DNA of 60,377 nucleotides from Bog-793 sp050014835 (GCA_050014835.1 JBEKCO010000005.1:1-60377); one strand, 5' to 3'. Counted from the first letter of the stretch, positions 16,431 through 25,402 are shown. Notes: generated by a model from the letters alone, not told the origin. Translations and numbers: made by a program.

Positions 16431-16436
16431 TAACCT
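16431..16436 (+). promoter_or_regulatory. -10 element of the VIT1 gene
   Basis: TAACCT is seven bases before the ATG at 16444, supporting that start and a leaderless mRNA. Confidence 0.5.
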
Positions 16437-16443
16437 CGCAGTC

Positions 16444-17226
16444 ATGGCCTCGTGGTCATCGCGGCAGTTCGAAGCCGTAAAGGACATGCTGCGCTTCAGG
16501 ACGACTCCGGCGTCGTCGGGGCCACGTTTCGTCGAGCACACGCACCGGGACGTGCGCAGCGGCGGCCTGCGGGCCGCTGTGTTCGGTGTGAGCGATGGCC
16601 TCGTTTCGAATGTCTCCCTACTCCTCGGCACCGCCGCCGCTCATCCCGGGGCCGGCGTCGTTCGGCTGGCCGGCCTCGCGGGGCTGTTCGGGGGGTCCTT
16701 CTCGATGGCAGCCGGGGAGTACATCTCGATGCGGGTCCAGCGGGAGGCGTTCGAGCGCGAGCTCCACGTCGAAAGCGCGGAGATCAAGGATCGTCCCGAG
16801 AGCGAACGCGCCGAGCTCGTGTACCTGTACAAGAGCCGGGGCCTCGACGCGGAGACCGCCGAGAAGGTCGCCGACGTGCTGATGGCGAACCCGAAGGTCG
16901 CGTTGGAGACCCATGCGCGCGAAGAACTCGGTCTCGACCCGGCCGCGCTCGGTTCGCCGCTCCAGGCGGCGTTCTCCTCGTTCGTGACCTTCGCCATCGG
17001 TGCGCTCATCCCGCTGGCCGCTTTCCTCGGCGGCTCCTCGGGATCACGCGCGATCGAGATCGCGATCGCGGCCACCGGGGTCGCGGCCCTCGTCGTCGGC
17101 GGGGCGATCTCGTTCCTCACGAATCGTTCCGTCGTTTTGTCGGCGCTGCGTTCGCTCTGCATCTGCGCGGTCGCGGGTGCGATCACCTATGGCATCGGCG
17201 CCGCCGTCGGTGCCACCGCCGGTTAG
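16444..17226 (+). CDS. VIT1/CCC1-family Fe/Mn transporter
   Basis: An integral membrane transporter of the vacuolar iron transporter family, 260 residues. Two helices lie around VFGVSDGLVSNVSLLLGTAAA and LAGLFGGSFSMAAGEYISM. A cytoplasmic acidic helical region follows (ERELHVESAEIKDRPESERAEL, and LVYLYKSRGLDAETAEKVAD), which is the metal-binding bundle of the family. Three further helices fill the C-terminal half. The family moves Fe2+ or Mn2+ against H+. The ATG at 16444 was preferred over in-frame starts nearer 16357, since TAACCT lies seven bases before it. The histidine phosphatase follows ten bases later on the same strand. Confidence 0.88.
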   Translation: MASWSSRQFEAVKDMLRFRTTPASSGPRFVEHTHRDVRSGGLRAAVFGVSDGLVSNVSLLLGTAAAHPGAGVVRLAGLAGLFGGSFSMAAGEYISMRVQREAFERELHVESAEIKDRPESERAELVYLYKSRGLDAETAEKVADVLMANPKVALETHAREELGLDPAALGSPLQAAFSSFVTFAIGALIPLAAFLGGSSGSRAIEIAIAATGVAALVVGGAISFLTNRSVVLSALRSLCICAVAGAITYGIGAAVGATAG

Positions 17227-17236
17227 GCGGCGACGC

Positions 17237-17764
17237 ATGCTCCGGCGTCAGCGGGCGGGCCACCCCGCTACGCCGGTCGTCGCAGTCCACACCTGTTTCG
17301 TCGTCCGGCACGCCGTCGCGCTTTCCCGTTCGGGCTGGCGAGGCGACGACGCTCTGCGTCCCCTGTCGCAACGTGGCGATCGCCAGGCCGCCGAGCTCGC
17401 CGAGAGGTTCTCGACGCAACAGGTCGGGCGCGTGCTCGCGAGCCCCGCGCGGCGGTGTGTCACGACGGTCGCCGCGATCGCGGAGGATGCGGGAGTCCTT
17501 GTGGAACTCGCGCCGTTCCTCGCCGAGGGGTCGGAGGGACTCGTCGCGCTGCGCCGCGTCCTCGCCGCCACCGACTCGCTCGAGAGACCCGGCGTCGTCG
17601 TCGCCTGCACCCACGGAGACGTGCTCATCGGTGTTGTCGACGGACTCGTCGGGTCGGGCGCGATCGCGGACCACCCCGGGGTGATCCCGAAGGGCGGCGC
17701 GATCCGTCTCGTCGTCGCCGAGGGCGAGGTCGTCGCCGTGTCGGTCGTTCCCGCCCCGGACTAG
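17237..17764 (+). CDS. Histidine phosphatase superfamily protein (SixA/PGM-like)
   Basis: A 175-residue phosphatase of the branch-1 histidine phosphatase fold. The catalytic His follows Arg in VVRHAVAL at about residues 22-29. A second His is in VACTHGDVLIG, and an acidic residue lies near LAEGSEGL. The order resembles SixA-like or phosphoglycerate-mutase-like proteins that act on small phosphoesters or phosphohistidine. The start is the ATG at 17237, ten bases after the VIT1 stop, so it probably shares the VIT1 transcript. The true substrate cannot be inferred. The 165-base spacer to the GH94 gene shows only a possible purine-rich ribosome site near its end. Confidence 0.8.
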   Translation: MLRRQRAGHPATPVVAVHTCFVVRHAVALSRSGWRGDDALRPLSQRGDRQAAELAERFSTQQVGRVLASPARRCVTTVAAIAEDAGVLVELAPFLAEGSEGLVALRRVLAATDSLERPGVVVACTHGDVLIGVVDGLVGSGAIADHPGVIPKGGAIRLVVAEGEVVAVSVVPAPD

Positions 17765-17929
17765 TGCTGGCGTGGCGGGCGTGACGGGCGTCCTGCGGCC
17801 GTGCCCGGCGAGGCCTTCGTCGGATACGGCCGGTTTGTGCTTGGATGCCCGTTTGTGGTCGGACCCGACGGGACCCGGTCGACGTTGCGGGCTCCATGAT
17901 CCGGAGAAGCGGAAAGGCGTGAGCGATCG

Positions 17930-20380
17930 ATGAGTGCTGGCGCGTCGGGAACGACCGGTTCGGACTGGCTCGGGGTGAACCCCTACGGCTATTTCGACGT
18001 CGGCAGCCGCGAGTACGTGATCACCCGCCCGGACACGCCGACGCCGTGGATGAACTATCTCGGCGAGGGCCGTTACGGGGGCATCATCTCGAACACCGCC
18101 GGCGGCTTCTCGTTCGACCGGGACCCGCGTGACCGCCGCGTGAGCAGGTACCGCTACAACTCGCTCCCTGCGGACCAGCCCGGCCGTTACGTGTACCTGC
18201 GCCGCAAGGACACCGGCGCGTTCTGGGGCGCCACCTGGCAGCCGGTGCGGGCACCGCTCGAGAGCTACGAGTGCCGCCACGGGGCCGGTTACACGAGGAT
18301 CACGACGACAAACGCCGGCATCCGCGCCGAGGTGCTCTACTTCGTCCCCCCCACGGCGGAGAATGATCCCTGCCCCGTCGAGCTGTGGGTCGTCCGGCTG
18401 GCGAACACGACCGAGGCGAGCCTCGTCGTCCAAACCTTCAGCTACGTCGAGTTGAGCTTCCTTGACGCCTACAACGACCTCCACAATCTCGACTGGGGCG
18501 GGCACATCGTGAGCTCGCGCTACGACCCGGACCATCGCGCCATCGTGGCCGGGACGAAATTCCGGACCACTCGGGAGTTCTTCGCTTCGGACCGCACGCC
18601 AAAGGGCTTCGACTGCGACCGGGAGGTCTTCGTTGGCCGCTACCGGGGCTTGGAGGCGCCCGAGGTCGTGGAGGACGGCAAGTCACGTCGGAGCGAGTCC
18701 GCCCGCGGCAACAGCGTCGGGTCGCTCAGCCACGAGATCCGCCTCGGGCCCGGGGCGGAGACGCGCCTCGTCTACCTGCTCGGGGTCACCGACGTGCCGG
18801 ACGCGATCGGCGCGGTCGTCGACCGCTACAAGAGCCGCTCCAAGGTGGCAGAGGCCTTCGCCGCGCTGCGGGCCGATTGGGACGCGTACCTCGGCGCGCT
18901 CAGCGTCTCGACCCCGGACGCCGAAACGGACGTCACCGTCAACTACCTGGCGCCGATGCAGTGCCGCACGACGCTGTACTGGTCGCGGTCCGTGTCGGGC
19001 TACGAGACAGGGCTCGGGCGCGGCATGGGGACGCGCGACACGGCCCAGGACACCTTCGGCGTCGTCCACGCCGCGCCCCGGGAGGCCGCCACCCGTCTCG
19101 CGCGCGGCTGGGGGATGCAGTTCGGCGACGGCCACGCCTGGCACCAGTACTTCCCCCTCGCCGACGAAGGTGGGCCGGGGCTCGCGGCCGAGCGGCCGGA
19201 CCGGCCCCAGTGGTTCAGCGACGACCACCTCTGGCTCGTGCTGGCCACCTGCAACTACCTGAAGGAGACCGGCGACTACGGCTTCCTCGATCGCCGCGTC
19301 CGCTACGCGACGGAACCCGCCGAGAGCCGGAGCTCCGGGGTCGACGACACGGTTTGGGGCCACATGACGGTCGCGATCAGCTTCACCCTCGCCCACCTTG
19401 GTCCGCACGGGCTCCCGCGGTCGGGGTACTCGGACTGGGACGACACGCTGAACGTCGACCACGGGTCGCGACGCTCCGAGAGCGTCTGGTGCGCGATGCA
19501 GTTCTGCCGGGTCGCGCTCGATTTCGCGGAGCTGGCCGGCCATCTCGGGAAGCGGGCCGATGCGGAGCGATTCACGGCGATGCACGAGGAGATGACGCGG
19601 GCGATCAACGACTGCGCCTGGGACGGACTGTGGTACGCGCGCTCGTTCGACGACGCGGGCAAGCCGGTCGGGGTGTCGGCCGAGGCGCGGCACCGCATCA
19701 ACCTGATCCCGCAGAGCTGGTGCGTGATCGGCGAGGTTGCGCCGCCCGAACGCGCCCTTCTCGCCATGGACTCGGCGCACAACATGCTCGACACCCCGTA
19801 CGGGCCGAGCCTGCTGTGGCCGCCGTACGACGGGGAAGACAAGAGGGTCGACGGGACGAGCACGTACCCGCCGGGCGCCAAGGAGAACGGGGGCATCTTC
19901 TGCGACGCGGCCGCCTGGTCCGTCATCGCCGCTGCCCAGCTCGGCGACGGCGCGCGGGCGTACGAGTACTACCGCCAGCTCCTCCCTCTCGCCCGGCCCG
20001 ACGTCGAACGCGCCGCGGTCGAGCCCTATGTGTATTGCCAGGACATCTGCGGCCCGGCGCACCCCCAGTACGGCCTGGGCCGTAACTCGTGGTTGACCGG
20101 CGCCGCGGCGTGGACGTACGTCGCCGTGACGCAGTGGATCCTCGGGATCAGACCGACCCACGTCGGACTGCAGGTGGCGCCGGCCATCCCTCCGGGGTGG
20201 CCGGGCTTTGCCTGCCGGCGCCGGTTCCGCGGGACGATCTACGAGATCTCGGTCACGCGCATCGGCCCGGGCGACACGGTCCGGCTTGTCGTCGACGGCA
20301 GGCCGGTCCCGGGCGACGTGATCGCGCTTCCCGCCCGTCGTAAGCCACGTGTCGTCGTCGAGGCGACCGTCGGCGAATAG
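17930..20380 (+). CDS. GH94 disaccharide phosphorylase (cellobiose phosphorylase-like)
   Basis: Phosphorolyses a beta-linked disaccharide to a sugar 1-phosphate and the free sugar. At 816 residues it has the usual length of cellobiose phosphorylase. The N-terminal beta-sandwich opens with the family block PYGYFDVGSREYVITRPDTP, followed by GGIISNTAGGFSFDRDP and YECRHGAGYTRI. The (alpha/alpha)6 catalytic barrel contains GMGTRDTAQD with Asp370 and Asp374 in the segment that carries the general acid, and GYSDWDDTLNVD. No signal peptide is seen, so it is cytoplasmic. No sugar transporter lies beside it. Substrate choice among cellobiose, chitobiose and related sugars is open. ATG at 17930 has GGAAAGG twelve bases upstream. 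Confidence 0.88.
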   Translation: MSAGASGTTGSDWLGVNPYGYFDVGSREYVITRPDTPTPWMNYLGEGRYGGIISNTAGGFSFDRDPRDRRVSRYRYNSLPADQPGRYVYLRRKDTGAFWGATWQPVRAPLESYECRHGAGYTRITTTNAGIRAEVLYFVPPTAENDPCPVELWVVRLANTTEASLVVQTFSYVELSFLDAYNDLHNLDWGGHIVSSRYDPDHRAIVAGTKFRTTREFFASDRTPKGFDCDREVFVGRYRGLEAPEVVEDGKSRRSESARGNSVGSLSHEIRLGPGAETRLVYLLGVTDVPDAIGAVVDRYKSRSKVAEAFAALRADWDAYLGALSVSTPDAETDVTVNYLAPMQCRTTLYWSRSVSGYETGLGRGMGTRDTAQDTFGVVHAAPREAATRLARGWGMQFGDGHAWHQYFPLADEGGPGLAAERPDRPQWFSDDHLWLVLATCNYLKETGDYGFLDRRVRYATEPAESRSSGVDDTVWGHMTVAISFTLAHLGPHGLPRSGYSDWDDTLNVDHGSRRSESVWCAMQFCRVALDFAELAGHLGKRADAERFTAMHEEMTRAINDCAWDGLWYARSFDDAGKPVGVSAEARHRINLIPQSWCVIGEVAPPERALLAMDSAHNMLDTPYGPSLLWPPYDGEDKRVDGTSTYPPGAKENGGIFCDAAAWSVIAAAQLGDGARAYEYYRQLLPLARPDVERAAVEPYVYCQDICGPAHPQYGLGRNSWLTGAAAWTYVAVTQWILGIRPTHVGLQVAPAIPPGWPGFACRRRFRGTIYEISVTRIGPGDTVRLVVDGRPVPGDVIALPARRKPRVVVEATVGE

Positions 20381-20467
20381 GGCGCGGCGCGGTGACCCAC
20401 CAGGTTCGGTGCGTGACGCCGGCGACGCCGCGGGACCGTCCGGCGCGGGTTCGCGATCGGGTGCGGC

Positions 20468-21667
20468 GTGGCTGAGCTGGGTCGCCCGGATGGTGCGGCC
20501 GAAACCGCCGGGCGTGTCCGTCTCCTCACGATCGCCCGCGAGTGGGGACGCATCGGCTGCATCGGCTTCGGCGGCCCGCCGACGCACATCGCCCTTCTGC
20601 GCCGGTTGTGCGTCACCGAACGCGGGTGGATCGGGCCGACCGAGTTCGAGGACGGGATCGCGGCGACGAACCTCCTGCCCGGACCGGCCTCGACGCAGCT
20701 CGCGATCTTCTGCGCCTGGCGGTTGCGCGGCCGCCTCGGCGCGCTGGTCGGCGGGGTCTGTTTCATCGTGCCGGGACTCGTCGCCATCCTGGCGCTCTCG
20801 GCGTTGTTCCTGTCGCGCCACCCGCCGGTGTGGGTGAAGGGCGCCGCCGCGGGGGCTGGGGCCGCGGTCGCCGCCGTCGCGCTCAACGCGGCGATGGGTC
20901 TCATGCCGTCGAGCTGGCGGCGGATCGGCCAGCGGCGCGCTGAGCGGGCGCGCTGGATCGCCTACGCGCTCGCCGGCGGCGTCGCGGCGGCGATCATCGG
21001 ACCGTTCCTCGTCGCCGTCCTCGTGGCGTGCGGCGCGGTCGAGGTTGCTGTGCGCGAGTCGGGGAACCGGCCGCAGGCGGCGCTGCGCGGGTTCGTCGTC
21101 CTCCCGGTGTTCGCCGCCGTGGCTTCGGTCGGGGGCATCGGTGCGGTGATCTGGGAGGCGTTCAAGATCGGCGCCCTCTCCTACGGAGGGGGCTTCGTCA
21201 TCGTGCCGCTCATGCAGTCAGACGCCGTCCACACCTTCCACTGGATGACGAACGCCCAGTTCCTGAACGCGGTGGCGCTTGGCCAGATCACCCCCGGGCC
21301 GGTCGTCCAGACCGTCGCCGTCGTCGGCTACGCCGCGGCGAAACTGCGCGGGGGCCTCATTGCCGCGCTCGTGGTGTTCGCGCCGTCGTTCGGGTTCGTT
21401 CTGTTCGGGGCCCCCCATTTCGGCCGGCTCCGGACGAACGGTGGTGTCCAGGCGTTCCTCACCGGGGCGGGACCCGCGGCGATCGGGGCGATCGCCGGGG
21501 CGGCGATCCCGCTCGGGCTCGCGCTCTCCCACCTCTGGCAGGTCGGCGTGCTCGCGGCCGCGTTCGTCTGGGTCGTGGCGCTGCGCCGCAACGTCGTCCT
21601 CGGGCTGTTGGCCGCTGGCGCGATCGGCGTCGCCGCGTCGTTCGCGGGCCTGCCGGTCGGCGCGTAG
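20468..21667 (+). CDS. chrA: Chromate transporter, long-chain CHR family
   Basis: A 399-residue membrane protein of the CHR family, which exports chromate using the proton-motive force, with ten or more predicted helices in two related halves. The first half has FGGPPTHIALL and NLLPGPASTQLAI; the second has SYGGGFVIVPLMQ and ITPGPVVQTVAVVGY. Both are the paired CHR signatures of the long two-domain form. A GTG at 20468 starts it, 87 bases after the GH94 stop. Homologues may also carry sulfate-like anions or riboflavin precursors, so chromate itself is an inference. A role in metal tolerance would fit a soil or acidic habitat. Confidence 0.9.
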   Translation: MAELGRPDGAAETAGRVRLLTIAREWGRIGCIGFGGPPTHIALLRRLCVTERGWIGPTEFEDGIAATNLLPGPASTQLAIFCAWRLRGRLGALVGGVCFIVPGLVAILALSALFLSRHPPVWVKGAAAGAGAAVAAVALNAAMGLMPSSWRRIGQRRAERARWIAYALAGGVAAAIIGPFLVAVLVACGAVEVAVRESGNRPQAALRGFVVLPVFAAVASVGGIGAVIWEAFKIGALSYGGGFVIVPLMQSDAVHTFHWMTNAQFLNAVALGQITPGPVVQTVAVVGYAAAKLRGGLIAALVVFAPSFGFVLFGAPHFGRLRTNGGVQAFLTGAGPAAIGAIAGAAIPLGLALSHLWQVGVLAAAFVWVVALRRNVVLGLLAAGAIGVAASFAGLPVGA

Positions 21668-21725
21668 GCGCCAGCGCGTGACCGCAGGACGCCGCGGCGC
21701 CGCGGCGCCGTGCTATGTGTGTGCG

Positions 21726-22733
21726 GTGACAACCCAGCGCATTCTTTTCATCGGCGGGACCGGCGTCATCAGCTCGGCGTGCGCGCGACGCGTCGTCGAG
21801 GCCGGCGCGGAGTTGTCCGTGGTGAACCGGGGCGTGACCCGGTCGCGGCCATTGCCGTCAGAAGCCCACGTGCTCGTCGCCGATGCCCGGGACCCGTCGT
21901 CGATACGCGACGCGCTCGGACGTGCCGAATTCGACTCCGTCGTCGACTTCGTCGCCTACACCCCGGACCACGTCCGGGCCGACCTCGAACTCCTCCGGGG
22001 CAAGGTCGGCCAGTACGTCTTCATCAGCTCCGCCTCGGCGTACCAGACGCCGCCCGCTCGCCTGCCGATCGTCGAGTCGACCCCGCTGCGCAACCCCTAC
22101 TTGCGCTACTCCCGGGACAAGATCGCCTGTGAGGACGTCCTCGTCGCCGCCTACCGCGAGGAGGGCTTCCCGGTGACGATCGTTCGGCCCTCGCACACCT
22201 ACGATCGCACCTCGGTGCCGTTGACCGGGGGGTGGACCGCGGTCGACCGCATGCGCCGCGGGGCCCCGGTCGTCGTCCACGGCGACGGCACGTCGCTGTG
22301 GACGCTCACCCACCACGACGACTTCGCCCGGGCCTTCGTGCCGCTCCTCGGGGAGCGGCGCGCCGTCGGAGACAGCTTCCACATCACCTCGGACGAGGTG
22401 CTGACCTGGGACGAGATCACGCGCACGCTCGGGGCCGCCGCTGGAGCCGAGCCGTCGATCGTGCACGTCCCGTCGGAGGCGATCGCCGTGGTGGACGCCG
22501 AGTGGGGCGCCGGGTTGCTCGGCGACAAGGCCCATTCGATGGTGTTCGACAACCACAAGGTCAAATCCCTCGTGCCCGGCTGGGCGGCGACGATCCCGTT
22601 CCGGGTCGGCGCGGCCGAGATCGTCGAGTGGCACGACGCCGACCCGGCGCGACGTGTCCTCGACCCGGCGTTCGACGCGGCCTGCGAAAGGTTGGTGGCC
22701 GCCCACCCGGTCCCGGCGGGCCAAGCGGGGTGA
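21726..22733 (+). CDS. NAD-dependent epimerase/dehydratase (extended SDR)
   Basis: A 335-residue extended short-chain dehydrogenase. The dinucleotide-binding motif is ILFIGGTGVIS at the N-terminus. SSASAY provides the catalytic serine, and RYSRDKIACED supplies the YxxxK pair. DVIAR-type sugar-nucleotide motifs are not visible, so sugar modification is plausible but not shown. The reading starts at GTG 21726; a GTG at 21717 is an alternative. The preceding spacer holds a tandem GCCGCGGC stretch but no clear promoter. It converges on the cyclophilin gene with six bases between them. Likely products include NAD-dependent sugar or lipid epimerases; I cannot choose one. Confidence 0.82.
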   Translation: MTTQRILFIGGTGVISSACARRVVEAGAELSVVNRGVTRSRPLPSEAHVLVADARDPSSIRDALGRAEFDSVVDFVAYTPDHVRADLELLRGKVGQYVFISSASAYQTPPARLPIVESTPLRNPYLRYSRDKIACEDVLVAAYREEGFPVTIVRPSHTYDRTSVPLTGGWTAVDRMRRGAPVVVHGDGTSLWTLTHHDDFARAFVPLLGERRAVGDSFHITSDEVLTWDEITRTLGAAAGAEPSIVHVPSEAIAVVDAEWGAGLLGDKAHSMVFDNHKVKSLVPGWAATIPFRVGAAEIVEWHDADPARRVLDPAFDAACERLVAAHPVPAGQAG

Positions 22734-22739
22734 GCCGGG

Positions 22740-23297
22740 CTACTCGGTCGACTCGGCGATCGTCACGGACTCGATGACGACGGATTCGGCCGGCGCGCCC
22801 GACGGGCTGCCGGTCGCCTCGATCGCGGCGAGCACGTCGAGGCCCGAGACGGCCCTGCCGAACAGCGAGTACAGCGGCGGCAGCGCCGTGCCCTGGTCCC
22901 CGGAGATGATGAAGAACTGGCTGCCGTTCGTGTTCGGCCCGGCGTTCGCCATCGCCAGCGAGCCGATCTCGTAGCGACGGGGCTTCGGCAGCTCGTCGGC
23001 GAAGCGGTACCCCGGTCCGCCGGTCCCCGTCCCGGTCGGGTCGCCGCCCTGGACGACGAACCCGGGGATGATGCGGTGGAAGGCGATTCCGTCGAAGAAG
23101 TGGTAACGGGCGAGGAAGACGAAGCTGTTGACGGTCAGCGGCGCGTTGGCGACATCGAGCGCGAAGACCATCGTCCCTTTCGAGGTGACCATCGTCGCCG
23201 TGTAACGGTGCGCCGGGTCGATGCACATCGGCGGCGGTCCGGCGAACCGGACGGTCTTCGGGGCGGAGCCGTCCGCCGGGGGGCACTCGCTCGCCAT
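22740..23297 (-). CDS. Peptidyl-prolyl cis-trans isomerase, cyclophilin type (soluble)
   Basis: A 185-residue cyclophilin. The catalytic Arg is in AFHRIIPGFVVQGGDP, with Gln and Phe in GSQFFIISGDQG. The family His is replaced by the form usual in bacterial cyclophilins. A short N-terminal leader carries FAGPPPMCIDP, with one cysteine that is also found in the neighbouring cyclophilin. There is no signal peptide. The ATG at 23297 has AAAGGA five to eight bases upstream. It is the second gene of a pair: the membrane-anchored cyclophilin upstream ends 23 bases before. Likely a cytosolic folding helper. Confidence 0.92.
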   Translation of the reverse strand: MASECPPADGSAPKTVRFAGPPPMCIDPAHRYTATMVTSKGTMVFALDVANAPLTVNSFVFLARYHFFDGIAFHRIIPGFVVQGGDPTGTGTGGPGYRFADELPKPRRYEIGSLAMANAGPNTNGSQFFIISGDQGTALPPLYSLFGRAVSGLDVLAAIEATGSPSGAPAESVVIESVTIAESTE

Positions 23298-23320
23298 GGT
23301 CGTCCTTTCGGGCTTGCCGG

Positions 23321-24103
23321 TCAGCCGGCGACTTTGGTGATCGTGACCGAGATGATGTGGTGGATCTTCTTCGGCTTGCCGCCGGCCGTGCCGTCGCTGG
23401 CGATCGCTTCGAGCACCGGCCGCCCTGAGACGACTTTGCCGAACGACGTGAAGACGGGATCCTCGCCGACAGTGCTCTGCTCCTTGGGGAGGACGACGAA
23501 GAACTGGCTCCCGTTCACGTTCTGCTTCTTCTTGTCCTGCCGCGTCGCGTACAGCACGCTCCAGGTCGGGTAGCAGCTCTTCTTGGCGGCACACGACGAT
23601 TTCGGGGGCTCGCTCAGCCAGCTGTAGCCGGCCGCGCCGCTCGCCTTTCCGGTGGGCGAGCCGCCCTGGACGATGGTGCCGGGGACCGTCCGGAAGAACT
23701 TCGTCCCGTCGAAGAACCGGTACCCGGCGAGGAAGACGAAGTTGTTCACTGCTTCGGGCGATCGAGACGCCGGCATGGAGATGACGAACGACCCGAGGTC
23801 CGTCTTCACGGTCGCGTCGTAGGTGGCCTTGGCCGAGATGCACATCGGGGGGGTGCCCGTGAAGTTGACGTGCCGGGACTTCGAGACGGTCACGCCCTTG
23901 GGAAGGCAGGTCGGCGCGACGGCCGTAAACGCGGTCGGCTTGGGGTGCTGGCTCACCAGGGCGATGACGCCGACGACTGCCGCGACGACGACGATCGCGC
24001 CGAGGGTCCGGCGCAGGCGCCGCGAGCGGCGCTTGTGCTTTTGGACCTGCTCGACCTTGACCTGTCGCATCGCGCGCTGTCGGGCACGCTTTTCGCTCGG
24101 CAC
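23321..24103 (-). CDS. Membrane-anchored cyclophilin-type peptidyl-prolyl isomerase
   Basis: A 260-residue cyclophilin with a cytoplasmic basic N-terminus (KRARQRAMRQ, then KHKRRSRRLRRTLG), one transmembrane helix AIVVVAAVVGVIALV and an extracytoplasmic isomerase domain. The catalytic block is KFFRTVPGTIVQGGSP and the substrate block GSQFFVVLP. It has four extra Cys residues, including CISAK in a TPPMCI motif, and SSCAAKKSCYPTW, which could form disulfides. The GTG at 24103 is eight bases from TAGCTT and overlaps the promoter region of lysC. It probably helps fold exported proteins. An ATG start is not available, which supports GTG. Confidence 0.9.
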   Translation of the reverse strand: MPSEKRARQRAMRQVKVEQVQKHKRRSRRLRRTLGAIVVVAAVVGVIALVSQHPKPTAFTAVAPTCLPKGVTVSKSRHVNFTGTPPMCISAKATYDATVKTDLGSFVISMPASRSPEAVNNFVFLAGYRFFDGTKFFRTVPGTIVQGGSPTGKASGAAGYSWLSEPPKSSCAAKKSCYPTWSVLYATRQDKKKQNVNGSQFFVVLPKEQSTVGEDPVFTSFGKVVSGRPVLEAIASDGTAGGKPKKIHHIISVTITKVAG

Positions 24104-24111
24104 GGCCAGCC

Positions 24112-24138
24112 AAGCTAGTCGCGACGGAGCACTAGGTT
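24112..24138. promoter_or_regulatory. Back-to-back divergent promoters between cyclophilin and lysC
   Basis: TAGCTT (minus, 24112-24117) precedes the cyclophilin GTG by eight bases; TAGGTT (plus, 24133-24138) precedes the lysC GTG by six. The two -10 elements are 15 bp apart, so the two genes share a 41-bp spacer and each -35 region falls in the other promoter. Confidence 0.6.
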
Positions 24139-24144
24139 GTCCAC

Positions 24145-25359
24145 GTGGCCCGCATCGTGCAGAAGTTCGGCGGCACGTCGGTCGCTGACGCCGACCGGAT
24201 CCGCGAGGTCGCCAAGCACGTGGCCTGGACGCGTCAGAACGGCGACGAGGTCGTCGTCGTCGTCTCGGCGATGGGCAAGACGACGGACGAGCTCGTGCGG
24301 ATGGCCGAGGACGTGAGTTCCGTGACGCCGGGACGCGAGCTCGACATGCTGCTGACGGCGGGCGAGCGGATCACGATGTCGCTTCTTTGCATGGCACTCG
24401 CCGAACTCGGTGTCGAGGCGGCGTCGTTCACCGGCAGCCAGGCCGGCATCATCACGGATACGACGCACACGAAGGCGAAGATCCTCGAGGTGCGCGCGAC
24501 GCGTCTGACCGAGGCGCTCGCCGAGGGAGTCGTCCCCGTCGTCGCCGGTTTCCAGGGGGTGTCGACCACCCGCGACATCACGACGCTCGGCCGGGGCGGA
24601 TCCGACACGACGGCCGTCGCGCTCGCCGCGGCCCTCGGGGCCGACCGGTGCGAGATCTACACGGACGTCTCGGGGGTGTTCACCGCTGACCCGCGGGTGG
24701 TGCCGAGCGCGCGCCGGCTCCAGAGGATCTCGTTCGACGAAATGCTCGAGATCGCCTCGACCGGGGGCCGGGTGCTCGCGCTCCGGTCGGTCGAGTTTGC
24801 CCGCAATCATCACGTACCGGTCCACGTCCGCTCCTCGTTCACCTGGGAGCCCGGGACGTGGGTGACCGAGGAGGACCCGTCCATGGAACAGCCCATCGTC
24901 TCTGCCGTGACGAGCGACGTCTCGGAGGCGAAGGTGACGATCACCGCGGTTCCCGACCGTCCCGGGGTGGCGGCCACCGTGTTCCGGGCGCTCGCCGAAC
25001 GCGCCGTGAACATCGACATGGTCGTGCAGAACACCTCCTGGGAGGGGTTGACGGACATTTCCTTCACCGTCCCGCGGGCCGAGCTCGTCGCGGCCCGCGA
25101 GGTAACGGAGTCACTGTCCGCCGAGATCGGGGCGCGCGAAGTCCTCGTCGACGAGGGCATCGCCCAGGTCTCGATCGTCGGAGCGGGGATGAAGACGCAC
25201 CCCGGCGTGACGGCGATGATGTTCGAGACGCTCGCCAAGGCGGGCATCAACATCGAGATGATCTCGACGTCGCCGATCCGCATCTCCTGCGTCGTGCGGG
25301 CGGAAGCGGTCGACAAGGCGGTCCGCGCCCTGCACGACGCCTTCGGCCTCGGAGGCTGA
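24145..25359 (+). CDS. lysC: Aspartate kinase
   Basis: Phosphorylates aspartate, the first step to lysine, methionine and threonine. The 404-residue protein has the kinase motif KFGGTS at residues 7-12 and a DVSGVFTADPR segment near 170. Two regulatory ACT domains follow, with VSEAKVTITAVPDRPG and VSIVGAGMKTHPGVTAMMF; these mediate feedback by lysine and threonine in actinobacterial LysC. The GTG start at 24145 is six bases from TAGGTT. asd lies 43 bases downstream on the same strand but has its own -10. An internal start for a separate beta chain, as in other LysC genes, is possible but not shown. Confidence 0.95.
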   Translation: MARIVQKFGGTSVADADRIREVAKHVAWTRQNGDEVVVVVSAMGKTTDELVRMAEDVSSVTPGRELDMLLTAGERITMSLLCMALAELGVEAASFTGSQAGIITDTTHTKAKILEVRATRLTEALAEGVVPVVAGFQGVSTTRDITTLGRGGSDTTAVALAAALGADRCEIYTDVSGVFTADPRVVPSARRLQRISFDEMLEIASTGGRVLALRSVEFARNHHVPVHVRSSFTWEPGTWVTEEDPSMEQPIVSAVTSDVSEAKVTITAVPDRPGVAATVFRALAERAVNIDMVVQNTSWEGLTDISFTVPRAELVAAREVTESLSAEIGAREVLVDEGIAQVSIVGAGMKTHPGVTAMMFETLAKAGINIEMISTSPIRISCVVRAEAVDKAVRALHDAFGLGG

Positions 25360-25390
25360 AGCCGATCTGACCGTCCCGGTACGTGCTCGC

Positions 25391-25396
25391 TAGCCT
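25391..25396 (+). promoter_or_regulatory. -10 element of asd
   Basis: TAGCCT is six bases before the asd ATG, so asd may be transcribed separately from lysC and without a leader. Confidence 0.5.
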
Positions 25397-25402
25397 GGCG
25401 CC

